A DNA stretch of 64,000 bases from Streptomyces nigra (GCF_003074055.1 NZ_CP029043.1:1426001-1490000), one strand, 5' to 3'; counted from the first letter of the stretch, positions 50,214-62,077 are shown. Program-made: numbers and translations. The notes: generated by a model from the letters alone, not told the origin.

Positions 50214-51296
50214 TCAGCCGATCTCGGTACCCGTGGCGGAGAGCGCCTCGGTCACCGGCTGGAAGAAGGTCTCGCCGCCGGAGGTGCAGTCACCGCTGCC
50301 ACCGGAGGTGAGGCCGACCGCCTTGTCGCCGGAGAACAGCGAGCCGCCGCTGTCGCCGGGCTCGGCGCACACGTCGGTCTGGATCAGCCCGTTGACGATG
50401 TCGCCGTTGCCGTAGTTCACGGTGGCGTCCAGGCCGGTCACCTTGCCCTCGTGCACCTGGGTGGTCGAACCGCTCCGGGTGACCGCCATGCCCACGGTGG
50501 CCTCGGCGGCACCGCTGATGGCCTGCGCGGAACCGTTGTAGAGGTTCACCTCGCTCGGGTGGTCGACGTCGGCCGTGTACTTGACCAGGCCGTAGTCGTT
50601 GTCGGGGAAGCTCGAGTCCGCGTTGGTGCCGATCTGCTGGCCGCTGGAGTCGGACCAGGCCGAGATGGACTCGGTGCAGTGCCCGGCCGTCAGGAAGAAC
50701 GGCTCGCCGCCCTTGACGACGTTGAAGCCGAGCGAGCACCGCCCGCCGCCGCCGGTGATCGCGTCACCGCCCGCGATGAAGGGCTTGAACTCCCCCTTCG
50801 AGCGCTTCAGTTCGACCGTGGTGCCCAGTCCGTCGGCCACCTCGGTGAGCTTGGCCCACTCGGCCTTGGAGACCGTGCGGTCGGCGGTGACCACGACCTT
50901 GTTGGTGGTCGGGTCCGTCACCCAGGCGGTGCCGGGGATGGTGGCGTCCTGCTTCAGCGTGGTGCGGGCGCTTCTGAGCTCGGCGAGGGAGTTCTGGACG
51001 ACCCGCGCCTCGGCGCCGGCCGCCTCGACGGCGCCGGCGGCGGCCTCGTCGAGGACGTTCACGACGAGGCTCTTGGCCTGGGCGTCGTAGTAGGTGCCCG
51101 CGGCGTCGGCGCCGAGGTCCTTCACAAGGGTCGAGGCGAGCTTTCCGGCCGCGCCGGCCGACAGGGTCTTCGGCGCGGAGGTCTCCGGTGTCTCACTCGC
51201 GTTCGCGGACTGCAACGTCACGCCGGCGGCGACCAGTGCGGCGATGCCCGCACCTGCCACGGCGACACGGCGCCTGGGTATGCGTCGGTGCTTCAA
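50214..51296 (-). CDS. Streptogrisin-type secreted serine protease (S1E)
   Basis: 360 residues from a TTG with GGAGG eight bases upstream; no in-frame ATG or GTG fits. Signal peptide to about 34 (NASET), an alpha-lytic-type propeptide of about 130 residues, then the mature enzyme near [18 protein letters not shown]. Triad: His in LTAGHC, Asp in DNDYGLV, Ser in EPGDSGGS. Family members fold with the help of the propeptide and then cut it off. A second related protease lies upstream on the same strand. Confidence 0.93.
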   Translation of the reverse strand: MKHRRIPRRRVAVAGAGIAALVAAGVTLQSANASETPETSAPKTLSAGAAGKLASTLVKDLGADAAGTYYDAQAKSLVVNVLDEAAAGAVEAAGAEARVVQNSLAELRSARTTLKQDATIPGTAWVTDPTTNKVVVTADRTVSKAEWAKLTEVADGLGTTVELKRSKGEFKPFIAGGDAITGGGGRCSLGFNVVKGGEPFFLTAGHCTESISAWSDSSGQQIGTNADSSFPDNDYGLVKYTADVDHPSEVNLYNGSAQAISGAAEATVGMAVTRSGSTTQVHEGKVTGLDATVNYGNGDIVNGLIQTDVCAEPGDSGGSLFSGDKAVGLTSGGSGDCTSGGETFFQPVTEALSATGTEIG

Positions 51297-51708
51297 CTCA
51301 CGTCCTCCTGTGGGGGGTCGGCCCGAAAGGTTGTGGGGACCTCGTCGGACCGGAAGGCGTACGGCCACGGGGGCGACTCACAACAAAAGCCACACCCGCG
51401 CCGGTTGAACAGGCCTCACTATTCCTATGTTCGACAGGAGCACACAAGGTCGACTTCAGGACGGGCACAGAACACACGCACACACCCCCCAAATCTTGAC
51501 CATGCACAGTCACACTCATGGTCTTCGCTCAGCAAACACCGCGAGCGAGCACGGCATCAGCAGCGGGTGAGGTCTACTCCTGTCCTGAAATCGCCCCCGA
51601 GGACTGGATATACCTGGGGACACGACGACGAGCCCCCGCACGCGATCGCGTGCGGGGGCTCTTCCCGATGCCGTGCGGACCTCACATGTGCCGGGACGGC
51701 ACAGCCCG
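51297..51708. other. Region between the two protease genes
   Basis: Holds the terminator of the upstream protease (51630-51661) and, nearer the TTG start, an AT-richer stretch (51415-51450) with a possible -10 box on the minus strand. A 73-codon minus-strand frame (51298-51519) ends one base before the TTG, but has no ribosome site and is probably chance. Confidence 0.4.
51630..51661 (-). terminator. Perfect 32-bp palindromic terminator
   Basis: A perfect self-complementary stretch, GAGCCCCCGCACGCGA followed by its exact complement, 47 bp after the streptogrisin B-like stop codon. Confidence 0.85.
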
Positions 51709-52614
51709 TCAGTAGACGCTGACGCCGTAGGCGGACAGGGCCTCGGTGACCGGCTGGAAGAAGGTCGTGCCGCCGGAGGAGCAGTTGCCGCTGCCGCCGG
51801 AGGTCAGACCGTACGCCGTGCCGTTGCTGCCGTAGAGCGAGCCGCCGGAGTCGCCGGGCTCGGCGCAGACCGTGGTCTGGATCAGGCCGGAGACGATGTC
51901 GCCGCCTCCGTAGTTGACCGTCGCGTTGAGGGCGGTGACCCGGCCGCTGTGCGTACCGGTGGTCGAGCCGTCCCGGATGACGGTCGTGCCCACGCTCGGC
52001 GTGGCGGCGCGGGTGATGTCCACGCCGTTGGCGGTGCCGGGCCGGCTGACGGAGCCGGTGTAGCGCACGATGCCGTAGTCGTTGCCCGGGAAGCTGGAGC
52101 CGGCGGTCGAGCCGATCACCGTGGTACGCCCGGAGTTGGAGTACCAGGTGCCTGCGCCGTCGGTGCAGTGGCCGGCCGTCAGGAAGTACTGGTTCCCGCT
52201 GCTGTCCTGGACATTGAAGCCGAGGGAGCAGCGCCAGCTGCTCGCGTAGATGGCGTCACCGCCCTGGATGAACTTCTGGAACTTGCCGGGGGTGCGCTTG
52301 ATCGTGAGCGCGTCGGCGCCGGAGCCGGCCTGCTCCTTGATCTTCGCTATCTCCGCCTGGGAGACCGTGCTGTCGACGGTCACCGTCACGCGGTTGGTCT
52401 TGCTGTCGACGGCCCAGGCGGTGCCGGGGACGTCGGCCTTCAGCACGGAGCCGCTGACGCTCTTGAGCTGGGCGGCGCTGAAGGTGGTGGGGGTCTCTGC
52501 GGCGGTCGCGTTGGGGATCGCGAAGGCCGCCGCGGCGACGAGGCCGGAGGACACGGCGATCAGCCGGGTCCGTCTCGTGATGCCGCTGCGAGGAGTGGTG
52601 CGCTTGATCCTCAC
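51709..52614 (-). CDS. Streptogrisin A/B-like secreted serine protease
   Basis: 301 residues from a GTG with GGAGGG nine bases upstream. Signal peptide to about 38, a short propeptide of about 75 residues, mature start near [18 protein letters not shown]. Triad: His in LTAGHC, Asp in GNDYGIV, Ser in EPGDSGGS; the C-terminus [12 protein letters not shown] is identical to that of S. griseus protease B as I remember it. A 31-codon reading frame with its own ribosome site ends in the GTGA of this start, so translation may be coupled. Confidence 0.94.
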   Translation of the reverse strand: MRIKRTTPRSGITRRTRLIAVSSGLVAAAAFAIPNATAAETPTTFSAAQLKSVSGSVLKADVPGTAWAVDSKTNRVTVTVDSTVSQAEIAKIKEQAGSGADALTIKRTPGKFQKFIQGGDAIYASSWRCSLGFNVQDSSGNQYFLTAGHCTDGAGTWYSNSGRTTVIGSTAGSSFPGNDYGIVRYTGSVSRPGTANGVDITRAATPSVGTTVIRDGSTTGTHSGRVTALNATVNYGGGDIVSGLIQTTVCAEPGDSGGSLYGSNGTAYGLTSGGSGNCSSGGTTFFQPVTEALSAYGVSVY

Positions 52615-52706
52615 GTTTCGTTCCCTCCAAGGGAAGTCGGGGGCCCGCGTGGGGTCGGGGCCCGTGAGGCGCAGGCAGGAGGGGTCATCGTCCGGATTCC
52701 GAACAT
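52611..52706 (-). CDS. Putative 31-residue leader ORF coupled to the streptogrisin gene
   Basis: ATG at 52706 with AGGAG six bases upstream; the product starts [14 protein letters not shown] and ends SLGGNET. Its TGA overlaps the protease GTG (GTGA), the classic arrangement for translational coupling. The peptide has no signal or known domain and is Pro-rich, so it may act only in cis. Prediction rests on position and ribosome site; conservation is unknown. Confidence 0.4.
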   Translation of the reverse strand: MFGIRTMTPPACASRAPTPRGPPTSLGGNET

Positions 52707-53180
<474 letters not shown>

Positions 53181-54437
53181 CTAGCAGCCGTCGCACGGGC
53201 AGCAGCAGTCGCACCCGTCGCAGTCGCAGTCGCGGCAGCAGCCCTCGCGCTTCTTACGGGACCACGGGCCCTCGTACTCCTTGGCGCAGCACAACTTGCA
53301 GGTGCAGCACAGCAGCCAGAACATCCCGCAGCCGGCCCAGAATCCGCGCCGCCCCTTGGGCGGCTGCGGGGCCGGCCCCTCCCCGAAGCCCCCGAAGCCC
53401 CCGAAGCCACCCCCGCTCCCGCTTCCGCCCGCCGCGCCCCCGCCTCCGGCGTACGGATTCCCGCCCCCGGCGTACGGGTTCTGCGGCGCGCCCCCGTACG
53501 GCCCCTGCTGCGGCGGCTGTCCGTACGGCCCCTGCTGCGGCGGCTGCCCGTACGGGCCGGGCTGATGGGAGGCGCAGACCGGCGTCGTGCCGAACGCGCG
53601 GTCCACGGAGCGCCGCAGTTCGTGCACGAGCAGCAGGTGCGCGAGCCCGGGCTCGGTGAACTCCACCTCGCGCAGCGCGAGCCGCACCCCGTGCACGGCG
53701 TCGTCGGCGAGCCGCCGCGCCTCCGCGAGGGAGGTCCCGGTGGCGGTCAGCGGGTTCCACGCACCGGCCTCGGCGTCGGCGGCCAGGTCCTCCACGGCGT
53801 CCAGGAGGTGCGCCAGCCGTCCGAAGAGCCGGCCTGCCTCGGCCAGCGGCCCGGCGTTGCCCGGCCGTCCGGCGAGGACGGCGGTGTGCGCGAAGGCGGC
53901 GGCCGTCGCGGTCTCCGTCGGCTCGGTGACGGTGAGGATCGGTGTGCCGGGCCCGGCGAGGGTCTCGATGCCGAGCTGCCGGTCGACGGCGTCGACGAGG
54001 ACGGCCGTGTCGAAGCCGACGGCCGAGCCGGAGCGCAGCCCCGCCGCACCCCAGCCCGCGGCCACCCGGCGGGCGGCGAGCGCCACCGGCCGGCGGGCCA
54101 GCAGCCCGTCCCCGTCGGCCACGTGGTCCCGTACCTTCGCGGAGGCGAGCACCAGCGAGACGGCGGCGGCGAGCCGGGCGCCCTCCCCCTGAGCGACGGA
54201 CGCGGTGCGCATTCCGCGCAACGGGCACGGCCCCGCCGTACGCCGCAGCGCCCCCGACCGGTCGGACTGAGCCTCCGTCAGGACGGATATCAGCAGCCCG
54301 TCGTAATTGGTGACCACCCGGGCGAGCTGTCCGTGGTCCCCGCGCAGTGCGAGACACAGCCCGCACAAATGCGCCATCCATTCCGTGGTGAACCGCTCTC
54401 CGAGCCGGTGCCGGCAGGGCCTGACCATTCCGAACAT
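53181..54437 (-). CDS. DUF5685 protein with cysteine-rich tail
   Basis: 418 residues. N-terminal two thirds match the DUF5685 family as I know it: FGMVRPCRHRLGER, WMAHLCGLCLALRGDHG, with paired Cys that could hold a metal. A Pro/Gln/Gly linker with repeats of GPYGQPPQQ and NPYAGGG follows. The C-terminus is extremely Cys-rich (CCTCKLCC, then CCRDCDCDGCDCCCPCDGC at the very end). Function unknown; binding of metal or an iron-sulfur type cofactor is plausible. GGGGGAG precedes the ATG. Confidence 0.83.
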   Translation of the reverse strand: MFGMVRPCRHRLGERFTTEWMAHLCGLCLALRGDHGQLARVVTNYDGLLISVLTEAQSDRSGALRRTAGPCPLRGMRTASVAQGEGARLAAAVSLVLASAKVRDHVADGDGLLARRPVALAARRVAAGWGAAGLRSGSAVGFDTAVLVDAVDRQLGIETLAGPGTPILTVTEPTETATAAAFAHTAVLAGRPGNAGPLAEAGRLFGRLAHLLDAVEDLAADAEAGAWNPLTATGTSLAEARRLADDAVHGVRLALREVEFTEPGLAHLLLVHELRRSVDRAFGTTPVCASHQPGPYGQPPQQGPYGQPPQQGPYGGAPQNPYAGGGNPYAGGGGAAGGSGSGGGFGGFGGFGEGPAPQPPKGRRGFWAGCGMFWLLCCTCKLCCAKEYEGPWSRKKREGCCRDCDCDGCDCCCPCDGC

Positions 54438-54751
54438 GACGCTCCCCCGAGGTTGTTCCACTGCGCCGGGCTGCCGCATCGTACCGGCCGCCGTGCCTTT
54501 CCCCCCGGGCGCGTCGTTCACCCGGACGCACCCCTCATCACCCGGTCGCCGTGAAGAATCATATTTCACTCACAGTCAGCAGCCGTTTGTGGCACGCCCC
54601 TTGGGGGACACGGACTCTCGACGGATTCGCTGTGCACCAGTACCGTCACAAACCCCCCGCGCGGCGTCTATCCACTTGGCGCGACGTCCGCATCATGGAT
54701 GACCATAGGGATGCGGAATGGAAAGAAAGACCGCTGTGAGAGGAGGCGTCC
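54438..54751. other. Divergent promoter region of the DUF5685 and sepF-like genes
   Basis: 314 bp without a credible gene. On the minus strand TATGAT (54558-54563) is a good -10 box for the DUF5685 gene, with a leader of about 115 bases; its -35 is weak. On the plus strand GAGAGGAGG (54738-54746) is the ribosome site of the sepF-like gene. Confidence 0.5.
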
Positions 54752-55189
54752 ATGGGATCGGTGCGCAAGGCGAGTGCCTGGCTGGGCCTCGTTGACGACA
54801 ACGATGACGAGCGTTACTACGACGACGACTACTCCGAAGGGACCGAGTCCGGGGATGCCTGGGTCACCGACCCGCGGGTCAAGGTGGCCACGGACGTCGC
54901 CGAGGAGAAGGGCCGCCGTATCGGCACGGTCACCCCGGACAGCTTCCGGGACGCCCGCGCCATCGGCGAGCTGTTCCGGGACGGCGTCCCGGTCATCATG
55001 AACCTCACGGCCATGGAGCCCGCCGACGCCAAGCGTGTCGTCGACTTCGCGGCGGGGCTCATCTTCGGTCTGCGCGGTTCGATCGACCGCGTGTCCAACC
55101 GGGTGTTCCTGCTGTCCCCCGCCGACACCGAGATCGTCAGCGGTGAGCCGGCGGCGCACCGCGCGGACGGCTTCTACAACCAGAGCTGA
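54752..55189 (+). CDS. SepF-like cell-division protein (paralogue)
   Basis: 145 residues. N-terminal membrane-binding helix region ([14 protein letters not shown]), an acidic linker and a SepF domain with [25 protein letters not shown], key part [14 protein letters not shown]. SepF links FtsZ to the membrane. Streptomyces has several SepF proteins; the division-essential one usually lies next to ftsZ, which is not here, so this is likely a secondary copy. GGAGG is well placed before the ATG. Confidence 0.92.
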   Translation: MGSVRKASAWLGLVDDNDDERYYDDDYSEGTESGDAWVTDPRVKVATDVAEEKGRRIGTVTPDSFRDARAIGELFRDGVPVIMNLTAMEPADAKRVVDFAAGLIFGLRGSIDRVSNRVFLLSPADTEIVSGEPAAHRADGFYNQS

Positions 55190-55214
55190 GGCAGGGCCGC
55201 TCGCCGGCCCTGCC
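55190..55214. terminator. Terminator between sepF-like and acyl-CoA dehydrogenase genes
   Basis: GGCAGGGCCG and CGGCCCTGCC with a 5-base loop, one base after the SepF stop codon, between convergent genes. Confidence 0.8.
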
Positions 55215-55225
55215 CCTCATGGGGT

Positions 55226-56416
55226 TCACCGGAAGGCGTCCAGCCCGGTGAGCGCCTTGCCCAGCACGAGCTGGTGCATCTCGACGGTGCCCTCGTAGGT
55301 GAGCACCGACTCGAGGTTGGTCGCGTGCCGCATGATCGGGTACTCGAGCGAGATCCCGTTGGCACCGAGGATCGTCCGGGACGTACGGCAGATGTCGATG
55401 GCCTCACGGACGTTGTTGAGCTTGCCGAAGCTGACCTGCTCGGGACGCAGGCGGCCGGCGTCCATACGCCGCCCGAGATGATGGGCGAGCAGAATCCCCT
55501 TGTGCAGTTCGAGCGCCATGTCGGCGAGCTTGGCCTGGGTGAGCTGGAAGCCCCCGATCGGCCGGCCGAACTGCTCCCGTGTCTTCGCGTAGTCGACGGC
55601 GGCCTCGAAGCAGGACCGCGCCGCCCCCATGGCCCCCCACACGATCCCGTACCGGGCGTGCGAGAGACAGCTGAGCGGGCCCTTCAGCCCGACGACCTCC
55701 GGCAGCACCGCGTCGGCCGGCAGCCGTACGTCGTCCAGAACCAGCTCGCTGGTGACCGAGGCCCGCAGCGACAGCTTGTGCTTGATCTCCGGCGCGGAGA
55801 ACCCGGCGCTGTCCGCCGGCACCACGAAGCCTCGGATCCCCTCGTCGGTCTGCGCCCACACCACGGCCACCCCGGAGACGGAGCCGTTGGTGATCCACAT
55901 CTTGCGGCCGCTGAGCACCCAGTCGGAGCCGTCCCGCTTGGCGTAGGTGCGCATGGAGGCGGGGTCGGAGCCGTGGTCGGGCTCGGTCAGCCCGAAGCAG
56001 CCGATGATCTCGCCGGAGGCCATCCGGGGCAGCCAGGTCTGCTTCTGCTCCTCGCTGCCGAAGCGGTGGATGGCGTACATGGCGAGCGAGCCCTGCACGG
56101 AGACCAGGGAGCGGATGCCGGAGTCGGCGGCCTCCAGCTCCAGACAGGCGAGGCCGTACTGCACGGCCGAGGCGCCGGCGCAGCCGTAGCCGGTGAGGGA
56201 CATCCCGAGGGCGCCGATCCCGCCGAGTTCCCGCGCCAGCTCCCGGATCTCGGGCAGCTCGCCCTTCTCGTACCACTCGGCGACATGGGGCAGGACCCGG
56301 TCCGCCGCCCAGCGCCGCACCGTGTCCCGGACCGCGAGGTCCTCGGGCTCGAGGAGGTCGTCGATGCCGAGGGGGTCGGCGGGGTCGAACGGGGGCAACT
56401 TCACGGACGCGGACAT
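55226..56416 (-). CDS. Acyl-CoA dehydrogenase, glutaryl-CoA dehydrogenase-like
   Basis: 396 residues. FAD-dependent enzyme of the acyl-CoA dehydrogenase superfamily: CFGLTEPDHGSDPASM, KMWITNGSVSGVAVVWA, KTREQFGRPIGGFQ and the catalytic Glu in LTYEGTVEMHQL. The TYEGT context and the C-terminal LGKALTGLDAF resemble glutaryl-CoA dehydrogenase, which makes crotonyl-CoA in lysine and tryptophan breakdown. GGAGGG is seven bases before the ATG. An in-frame Met 15 codons upstream is unlikely. Confidence 0.9.
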   Translation of the reverse strand: MSASVKLPPFDPADPLGIDDLLEPEDLAVRDTVRRWAADRVLPHVAEWYEKGELPEIRELARELGGIGALGMSLTGYGCAGASAVQYGLACLELEAADSGIRSLVSVQGSLAMYAIHRFGSEEQKQTWLPRMASGEIIGCFGLTEPDHGSDPASMRTYAKRDGSDWVLSGRKMWITNGSVSGVAVVWAQTDEGIRGFVVPADSAGFSAPEIKHKLSLRASVTSELVLDDVRLPADAVLPEVVGLKGPLSCLSHARYGIVWGAMGAARSCFEAAVDYAKTREQFGRPIGGFQLTQAKLADMALELHKGILLAHHLGRRMDAGRLRPEQVSFGKLNNVREAIDICRTSRTILGANGISLEYPIMRHATNLESVLTYEGTVEMHQLVLGKALTGLDAFR

Positions 56417-56527
56417 GGGACACCCTCCGGCAGCACGAAAACTAGCACCGCTCATCATCATCGACTGGCCCCGACGCTACGACGTGGTGTTCCGCACGTC
56501 CAGTGCGCACCGGGCGCGCCCGCGCGG

Positions 56528-58129
56528 TCAGGCGGAGACGCGGCGCTCGACGGCCTCGCGCGGCTTGGGCAGCTCCACGGGCGGGGTCTCGCACTGCATG
56601 ACGCGGGGCAGCTTCAGCGCCATCGCGGCTCCGAGGAGCAGCAGACCGGCGCTGACGAGGAGCGTCACATGCAGTCCGTGCACGAAGGAGTCGCGGGCCG
56701 CGTGCCGCAGGGCCAGACCGGCGGGCCCGCCCAGCTGCGCGGCGACCTCGTAGGCCTCGCCCAGTGAGTGCGAGGCGGAGGTGGAGGCGGCGGCCGGGAC
56801 GCCCTCGACCCGGGTGAGGCCGGGGGCGTAGGCCGCGTTCATCACGCTGCCGAGCAGGGCGATGCCGATGCCGGCGCCCAGCTGGTAGGAGGTCTCGCCG
56901 ATGGCGGCAGCGCCTCCGGACTGCTCCTGCGGCGCCTCGGAGAGCATCGACTCGTACGCCCCGAAGAGCGTGGTCTCCAGTCCGAAGCCGAGCAGCATGA
57001 ACCCGGCGACCATCAGCGCGGAGTTGTCGGTGCGGCCCATGAAGGTGAGCAGCACGACGGCGGCGGCCGTCAGGCAGAAGCCGAAGCAGACCATCGCCCG
57101 CGGCCCGAACCGGCGCAGCATCCGCGCTCCCGCCAGCCCGGCCGCCATCGCGGCGAAGGTCAGCGGCAGCAGCCTCAGCCCGGTCTCCAGCGGGGACAGG
57201 CCGAGCACCAGCTGGAGGTACTGCGCGGCGATCAGTTCGAGGCCGACCAGGGCGAGCATGGCCAGCACGATGCATCCGACGGAGGTGCTGAACGCGGGCC
57301 GCGCGAACATCGTGAGGTCGACCAGCGGATACGTCCGCCGCCGCTGCCGTCGCGCGAAAAGAACCAGCAGGACCGCGCCGAGCAGGAGCGGCGCCAGGGT
57401 GAGCGCGCTGACCACGGGCTCCCCGCCGCCCAGCCGCTTCACGCCGAGGACGACGCCGAACAGTCCTGCCGCCGCCATCAGCGCGCCGACGACGTCCCAG
57501 GGGCCCCGGCCGTCGCCCTTCGACTCGGGCAGCAGCAGCCGTCCCACCGGCAGGCTGACCAGCATCAGCGGGATGTTGACGAGGAAGACCGAGCCCCACC
57601 AGAAGTGCTCGAGGAGGAAACCGCCGAGCAGCGGCCCGACCGCCGCGCCCACGGCGGCGACGGCGCTCCAGATGCCGATGGCCAGCGCCCGTTCGCGCCG
57701 GTCGGGGAAGACCTGGCGCAGGATGGACAGGGTGGCCGGCATGATCATGGCTCCGCCGACGCCGAGCAGCGCGCGGGCCAGGATCAGCACCTGTGGATCG
57801 TGCGCGAGGGCGGCGAGACCGGAGGCGAGGCCGAAGAGGCCGTACCCCAGCAGCAGAACGCGTCTGCGGCCCACCCGGTCGCCCAGCGTGCCGAACAGGA
57901 TCAGCAGCGAGGCGCAGACGAGCGGGTAGATGTCGACGATCCAGAGCAGCTCTATCGCGCCGGGCCTGAGGTCCTCGGTGACGGCGGGTACCGCCACGTG
58001 CAGGACGGTGGCGTCGACGGCGACCAGCAGCAGGCTGACGCAGAGGACGACGAGGACGACCCAGCGGTTGGCACCGGCCCCGGCCGCCCGACGGCGCAGC
58101 GCAGCGGCGGCCGTGGTCGTCCCGGACAT
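56528..58129 (-). CDS. DHA2-family MFS multidrug exporter
   Basis: 533 residues with 14 hydrophobic segments. Motif A DRVGRRR, motif C-like GLGGGxxP region as LLGVGGAMIMPATLS, and LGPLLGGFLLEHFWWGSVF as typical of EmrB/QacA proteins, quoted in parts. Expels toxic compounds with the proton gradient. The C-terminal soluble tail of about 30 residues is polar. No regulator is adjacent. Confidence 0.92.
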   Translation of the reverse strand: MSGTTTAAAALRRRAAGAGANRWVVLVVLCVSLLLVAVDATVLHVAVPAVTEDLRPGAIELLWIVDIYPLVCASLLILFGTLGDRVGRRRVLLLGYGLFGLASGLAALAHDPQVLILARALLGVGGAMIMPATLSILRQVFPDRRERALAIGIWSAVAAVGAAVGPLLGGFLLEHFWWGSVFLVNIPLMLVSLPVGRLLLPESKGDGRGPWDVVGALMAAAGLFGVVLGVKRLGGGEPVVSALTLAPLLLGAVLLVLFARRQRRRTYPLVDLTMFARPAFSTSVGCIVLAMLALVGLELIAAQYLQLVLGLSPLETGLRLLPLTFAAMAAGLAGARMLRRFGPRAMVCFGFCLTAAAVVLLTFMGRTDNSALMVAGFMLLGFGLETTLFGAYESMLSEAPQEQSGGAAAIGETSYQLGAGIGIALLGSVMNAAYAPGLTRVEGVPAAASTSASHSLGEAYEVAAQLGGPAGLALRHAARDSFVHGLHVTLLVSAGLLLLGAAMALKLPRVMQCETPPVELPKPREAVERRVSA

Positions 58130-58583
58130 GTACGTACCTCCCAGATGTTCCCTCGCCCCGGCGGGCTCACGGGGTGGGGACTCCCCGAGACTCGGCCGGA
58201 GGAGCGGTGTCTCCGGCCCGCGCGACGAAGGGCGAGTGACTCGTCAGAGTACGCGAGTCCGCGAGGGCACCGAGTGGCGGACCTCTCAGACCTCCGCCCG
58301 CATCTCTGTGGTGTACGCCACACGGTCGGCCGAACCGGTCCCCGTCCGGCCCACCCCGGAGGGTGATCGCCGGACGAAGGTCACCCGAGGCTCCGATGAA
58401 CGAATTCATAAGACCCGAATAACAAAGGGCCGCGGCGATCAATGGAATTGAAGGGACAGGGGCGCGGGGATTAGCGATTCTCAGGAATTGCGGGGCGCGT
58501 TGAGAGGAATGCCACATCACATCGTCATCACAAAGCCGCGGAATCGCCGTTGTACCGCGCTCACTCGCTGTAACGTCGATTGG
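58130..58583. other. Intergenic region, 454 bp
   Basis: Upstream region of both the DHA2 exporter (leftward) and the PAP2 gene (rightward). An AT-richer block at 58396-58500 stands out against the GC-rich surroundings. I find no RNA gene or coding frame with a ribosome site. Confidence 0.45.
58571..58576 (+). promoter_or_regulatory. TAACGT -10 box, probable leaderless start
   Basis: TAACGT ends seven bases before the GTG at 58584; a TTG-containing -35 candidate (58548-58553) is 17 bp upstream. Confidence 0.55.
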
Positions 58584-59612
58584 GTGTGTACCGAACGAAA
58601 GCTGACCCGTCTGGACCGGGTCTTCGCCAGGCTGGACCGGGAGCCCGAACGCCCGGCCCACATCGATGTGCCGCGGATGACCCCGCACCGGGTGGTGCTG
58701 TTCGCGGCGACCCTCGCCTTCTACGGGGCCATCGTGTGGGCCGTCGTCATCACCTCGTGGCTGGTCCGGCTGGACTGGCAGGTCATGTTCTTCCGGCCGT
58801 ACCAGCAGTGGGCCGAGATCCACGCCTTCGTCGACTACTACGTGGTGCTGGGCCAGCGCGGCCCCACCGCCGTGATGGTCGCCGCGTGGCTGGGCTGGCG
58901 CTCCTGGCGGCAGCACACCCTGCGCCCGCTGCTCGCGCTCGGCGTCTCGCTGCTGTTGCTCAACGTGACGGTCGGCGCCGCCAAGCTCGGCATGGGCCGC
59001 CTCGGACCGCACTACGCGACCGAGATCGGCTCGAACGAGATGTGGCTCGGCGGCGATATATTTCCGAGCGGTCACACCGCGAACGCCGTGGTCACCTGGG
59101 GCATCCTCGCCTATCTGGCCTCCACCCCGAGAGCCCGCCGCTGGCTGTCCGCCGTGTCGGCGGTGACCTCCCTGGGCGTCGGCATGTCCACCGTCTACCT
59201 CGGTACGCACTGGCTGAGCGACGTGCTGCTCGGCTGGGCCGCCGGCCTGCTGATCCTGCTCGCCCTGCCGTGGTTCGAGCCGCTGATCGCCCGCGCCGAG
59301 GCCTGGCTGCTCGACCTGCGCGACCGCCTGCGGGAGCGCCGGGCCGCCGGAGCGTCCGTGCCGGTCACGCCGGCCGAGGCCCCGGTGCTGGTCACCTCGC
59401 AAACGCCCGTCGCCGAGGACGAGGCCGCCGCCGCGCGGGAGACCGGCCTCGCGGCCCGTGGCCCCCGGGCGCCGGTCTATCTGGCGCCCGGCCCGCACAC
59501 CGCCCGCGCCGAGCGCGCCCCGGGGACGCCGACCGGGAGCCGCCGGCCGCCGCACACGGAGCGCACCACGCGCGGCGCCGCCTCGACGGCCCGCCCCGTG
59601 ACCGGCGCCTGA
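58584..59612 (+). CDS. PAP2-type membrane phosphatase
   Basis: 342 residues from the GTG of VCTERKLTRL. Six membrane segments carry the acid-phosphatase motifs: KLGMGRLGP (motif 1, close to KX6RP), FPSGHTAN (motif 2) and TVYLGTHWLSDVLLGW (motif 3). Substrates of the family are lipid phosphates such as undecaprenyl diphosphate or phosphatidate. The last 100 residues are a Pro/Ala/Thr-rich tail. A longer frame upstream is ignored because of the -10 box placement. Confidence 0.9.
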   Translation: MCTERKLTRLDRVFARLDREPERPAHIDVPRMTPHRVVLFAATLAFYGAIVWAVVITSWLVRLDWQVMFFRPYQQWAEIHAFVDYYVVLGQRGPTAVMVAAWLGWRSWRQHTLRPLLALGVSLLLLNVTVGAAKLGMGRLGPHYATEIGSNEMWLGGDIFPSGHTANAVVTWGILAYLASTPRARRWLSAVSAVTSLGVGMSTVYLGTHWLSDVLLGWAAGLLILLALPWFEPLIARAEAWLLDLRDRLRERRAAGASVPVTPAEAPVLVTSQTPVAEDEAAAARETGLAARGPRAPVYLAPGPHTARAERAPGTPTGSRRPPHTERTTRGAASTARPVTGA

Positions 59613-59658
59613 CACCCGGGCCGCGGGGCTTCGGTACACACAGCGCCCCGCGGCATCA

Positions 59659-59697
59659 CGAAGGCCCCGGCTCCCTCGACGGGAACCGGGGCCTTCG
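59659..59697. terminator. Bidirectional terminator
   Basis: CGAAGGCCCCGG pairs with CCGGGGCCTTCG, with a partly paired inner loop, between the convergent PAP2 and I78 genes. Confidence 0.75.
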
Positions 59698-59703
59698 GCG
59701 TTT

Positions 59704-59919
59704 TCAGCCCTTCCAGGCCCGTACGACCTGGCCGTCCTTCACCTCGAAGTTCAGCCGTCCCGCGCGGTACTCCATCGTGATGATCGCCCCCGGCGGCAGC
59801 GCGCGCACCGTGGGCCACCCACGGGTCCGGGCGCGGCGCTCGGCCTCGCCGGCGTCGAGTCCGACGTAGGTCTCCGGGTCGTCCTGGGGTTCGGTGGGGG
59901 GATGCGGAATGGGTGCCAT
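59704..59919 (-). CDS. Peptidase inhibitor, I78-like
   Basis: 71 residues, no signal peptide. The core RGWPTVRALPPGAIITMEYR then AGRLNFEVKDGQVVR fits the I78 family pattern of a Trp, a Pro-Gly turn and a conserved (D/E)YR...RLN(V/F) strand; quoted in two parts. Family members inhibit serine proteases such as elastase. It may protect the cytoplasm or regulate a protease. TAGCGT ends seven bases before the ATG, and no ribosome site is seen. Confidence 0.72.
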   Translation of the reverse strand: MAPIPHPPTEPQDDPETYVGLDAGEAERRARTRGWPTVRALPPGAIITMEYRAGRLNFEVKDGQVVRAWKG

Positions 59920-59926
59920 GCGGCCC

Positions 59927-59932
59927 ACGCTA
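59927..59932 (-). promoter_or_regulatory. TAGCGT -10 box, probable leaderless start
   Basis: On the minus strand TAGCGT is separated by seven bases from the ATG at 59919, with no Shine-Dalgarno sequence. Confidence 0.5.
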
Positions 59933-60388
59933 GGGCCTCGGCACGGGATGGGGCCAGGGGTGCCCGGCTGCGCGGAGGCACGCCCGTCCCCCGCCCGCGT
60001 CCCCTCGGGGTCACGCTTTTGTCACAGCATCACTACACACGTTTCGGTCACCGCAACGGCGGTGGCGGACACGATGAGCCGTCACACGAACGAGGGATTT
60101 CCGGGGTTCTGCGCAGGCATTCGAACGTAATTCCCGCGTGTCGTCCGGGGGCCCCGGAAGCGCGGCGCGAGAGTTCCCGCAGAACTGCCTCGGCACTCCT
60201 TTTCCCGGGATTTCGCGTGGGCTCCGGCAGCCGGTGCCGCACGAAAAGTACATGGTTCTACCACAGAACCTCCGTACGCCCTCTGTCGCGGCACCGCCGA
60301 CGCGAGCATCATGGCGTGAGCTCGCGTCGGCGCGTGCGGCGCGGGTTCAGAGGGCCCGGGGCACGGCGAGCGAAGGGGCGAGCGAGCG
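59933..60388. other. Intergenic region upstream of ctaD
   Basis: 456 bp without a credible gene. A perfect palindrome TCCGGGG-G-CCCCGGA lies at 60144-60158, and AAGGGGCG (60373-60380) is the likely ribosome site for ctaD. No promoter could be placed with confidence. Confidence 0.45.

Positions 60389-62058
<1,670 letters not shown>

Positions 62059-62077
<19 letters not shown>

Noticed and set aside
51298..51519. A 73-codon frame ending one base before the TTG start of the streptogrisin-type protease
   Set aside because: No ribosome site at its ATG and no sequence features; treated as chance, unlike the 52611-52706 frame.
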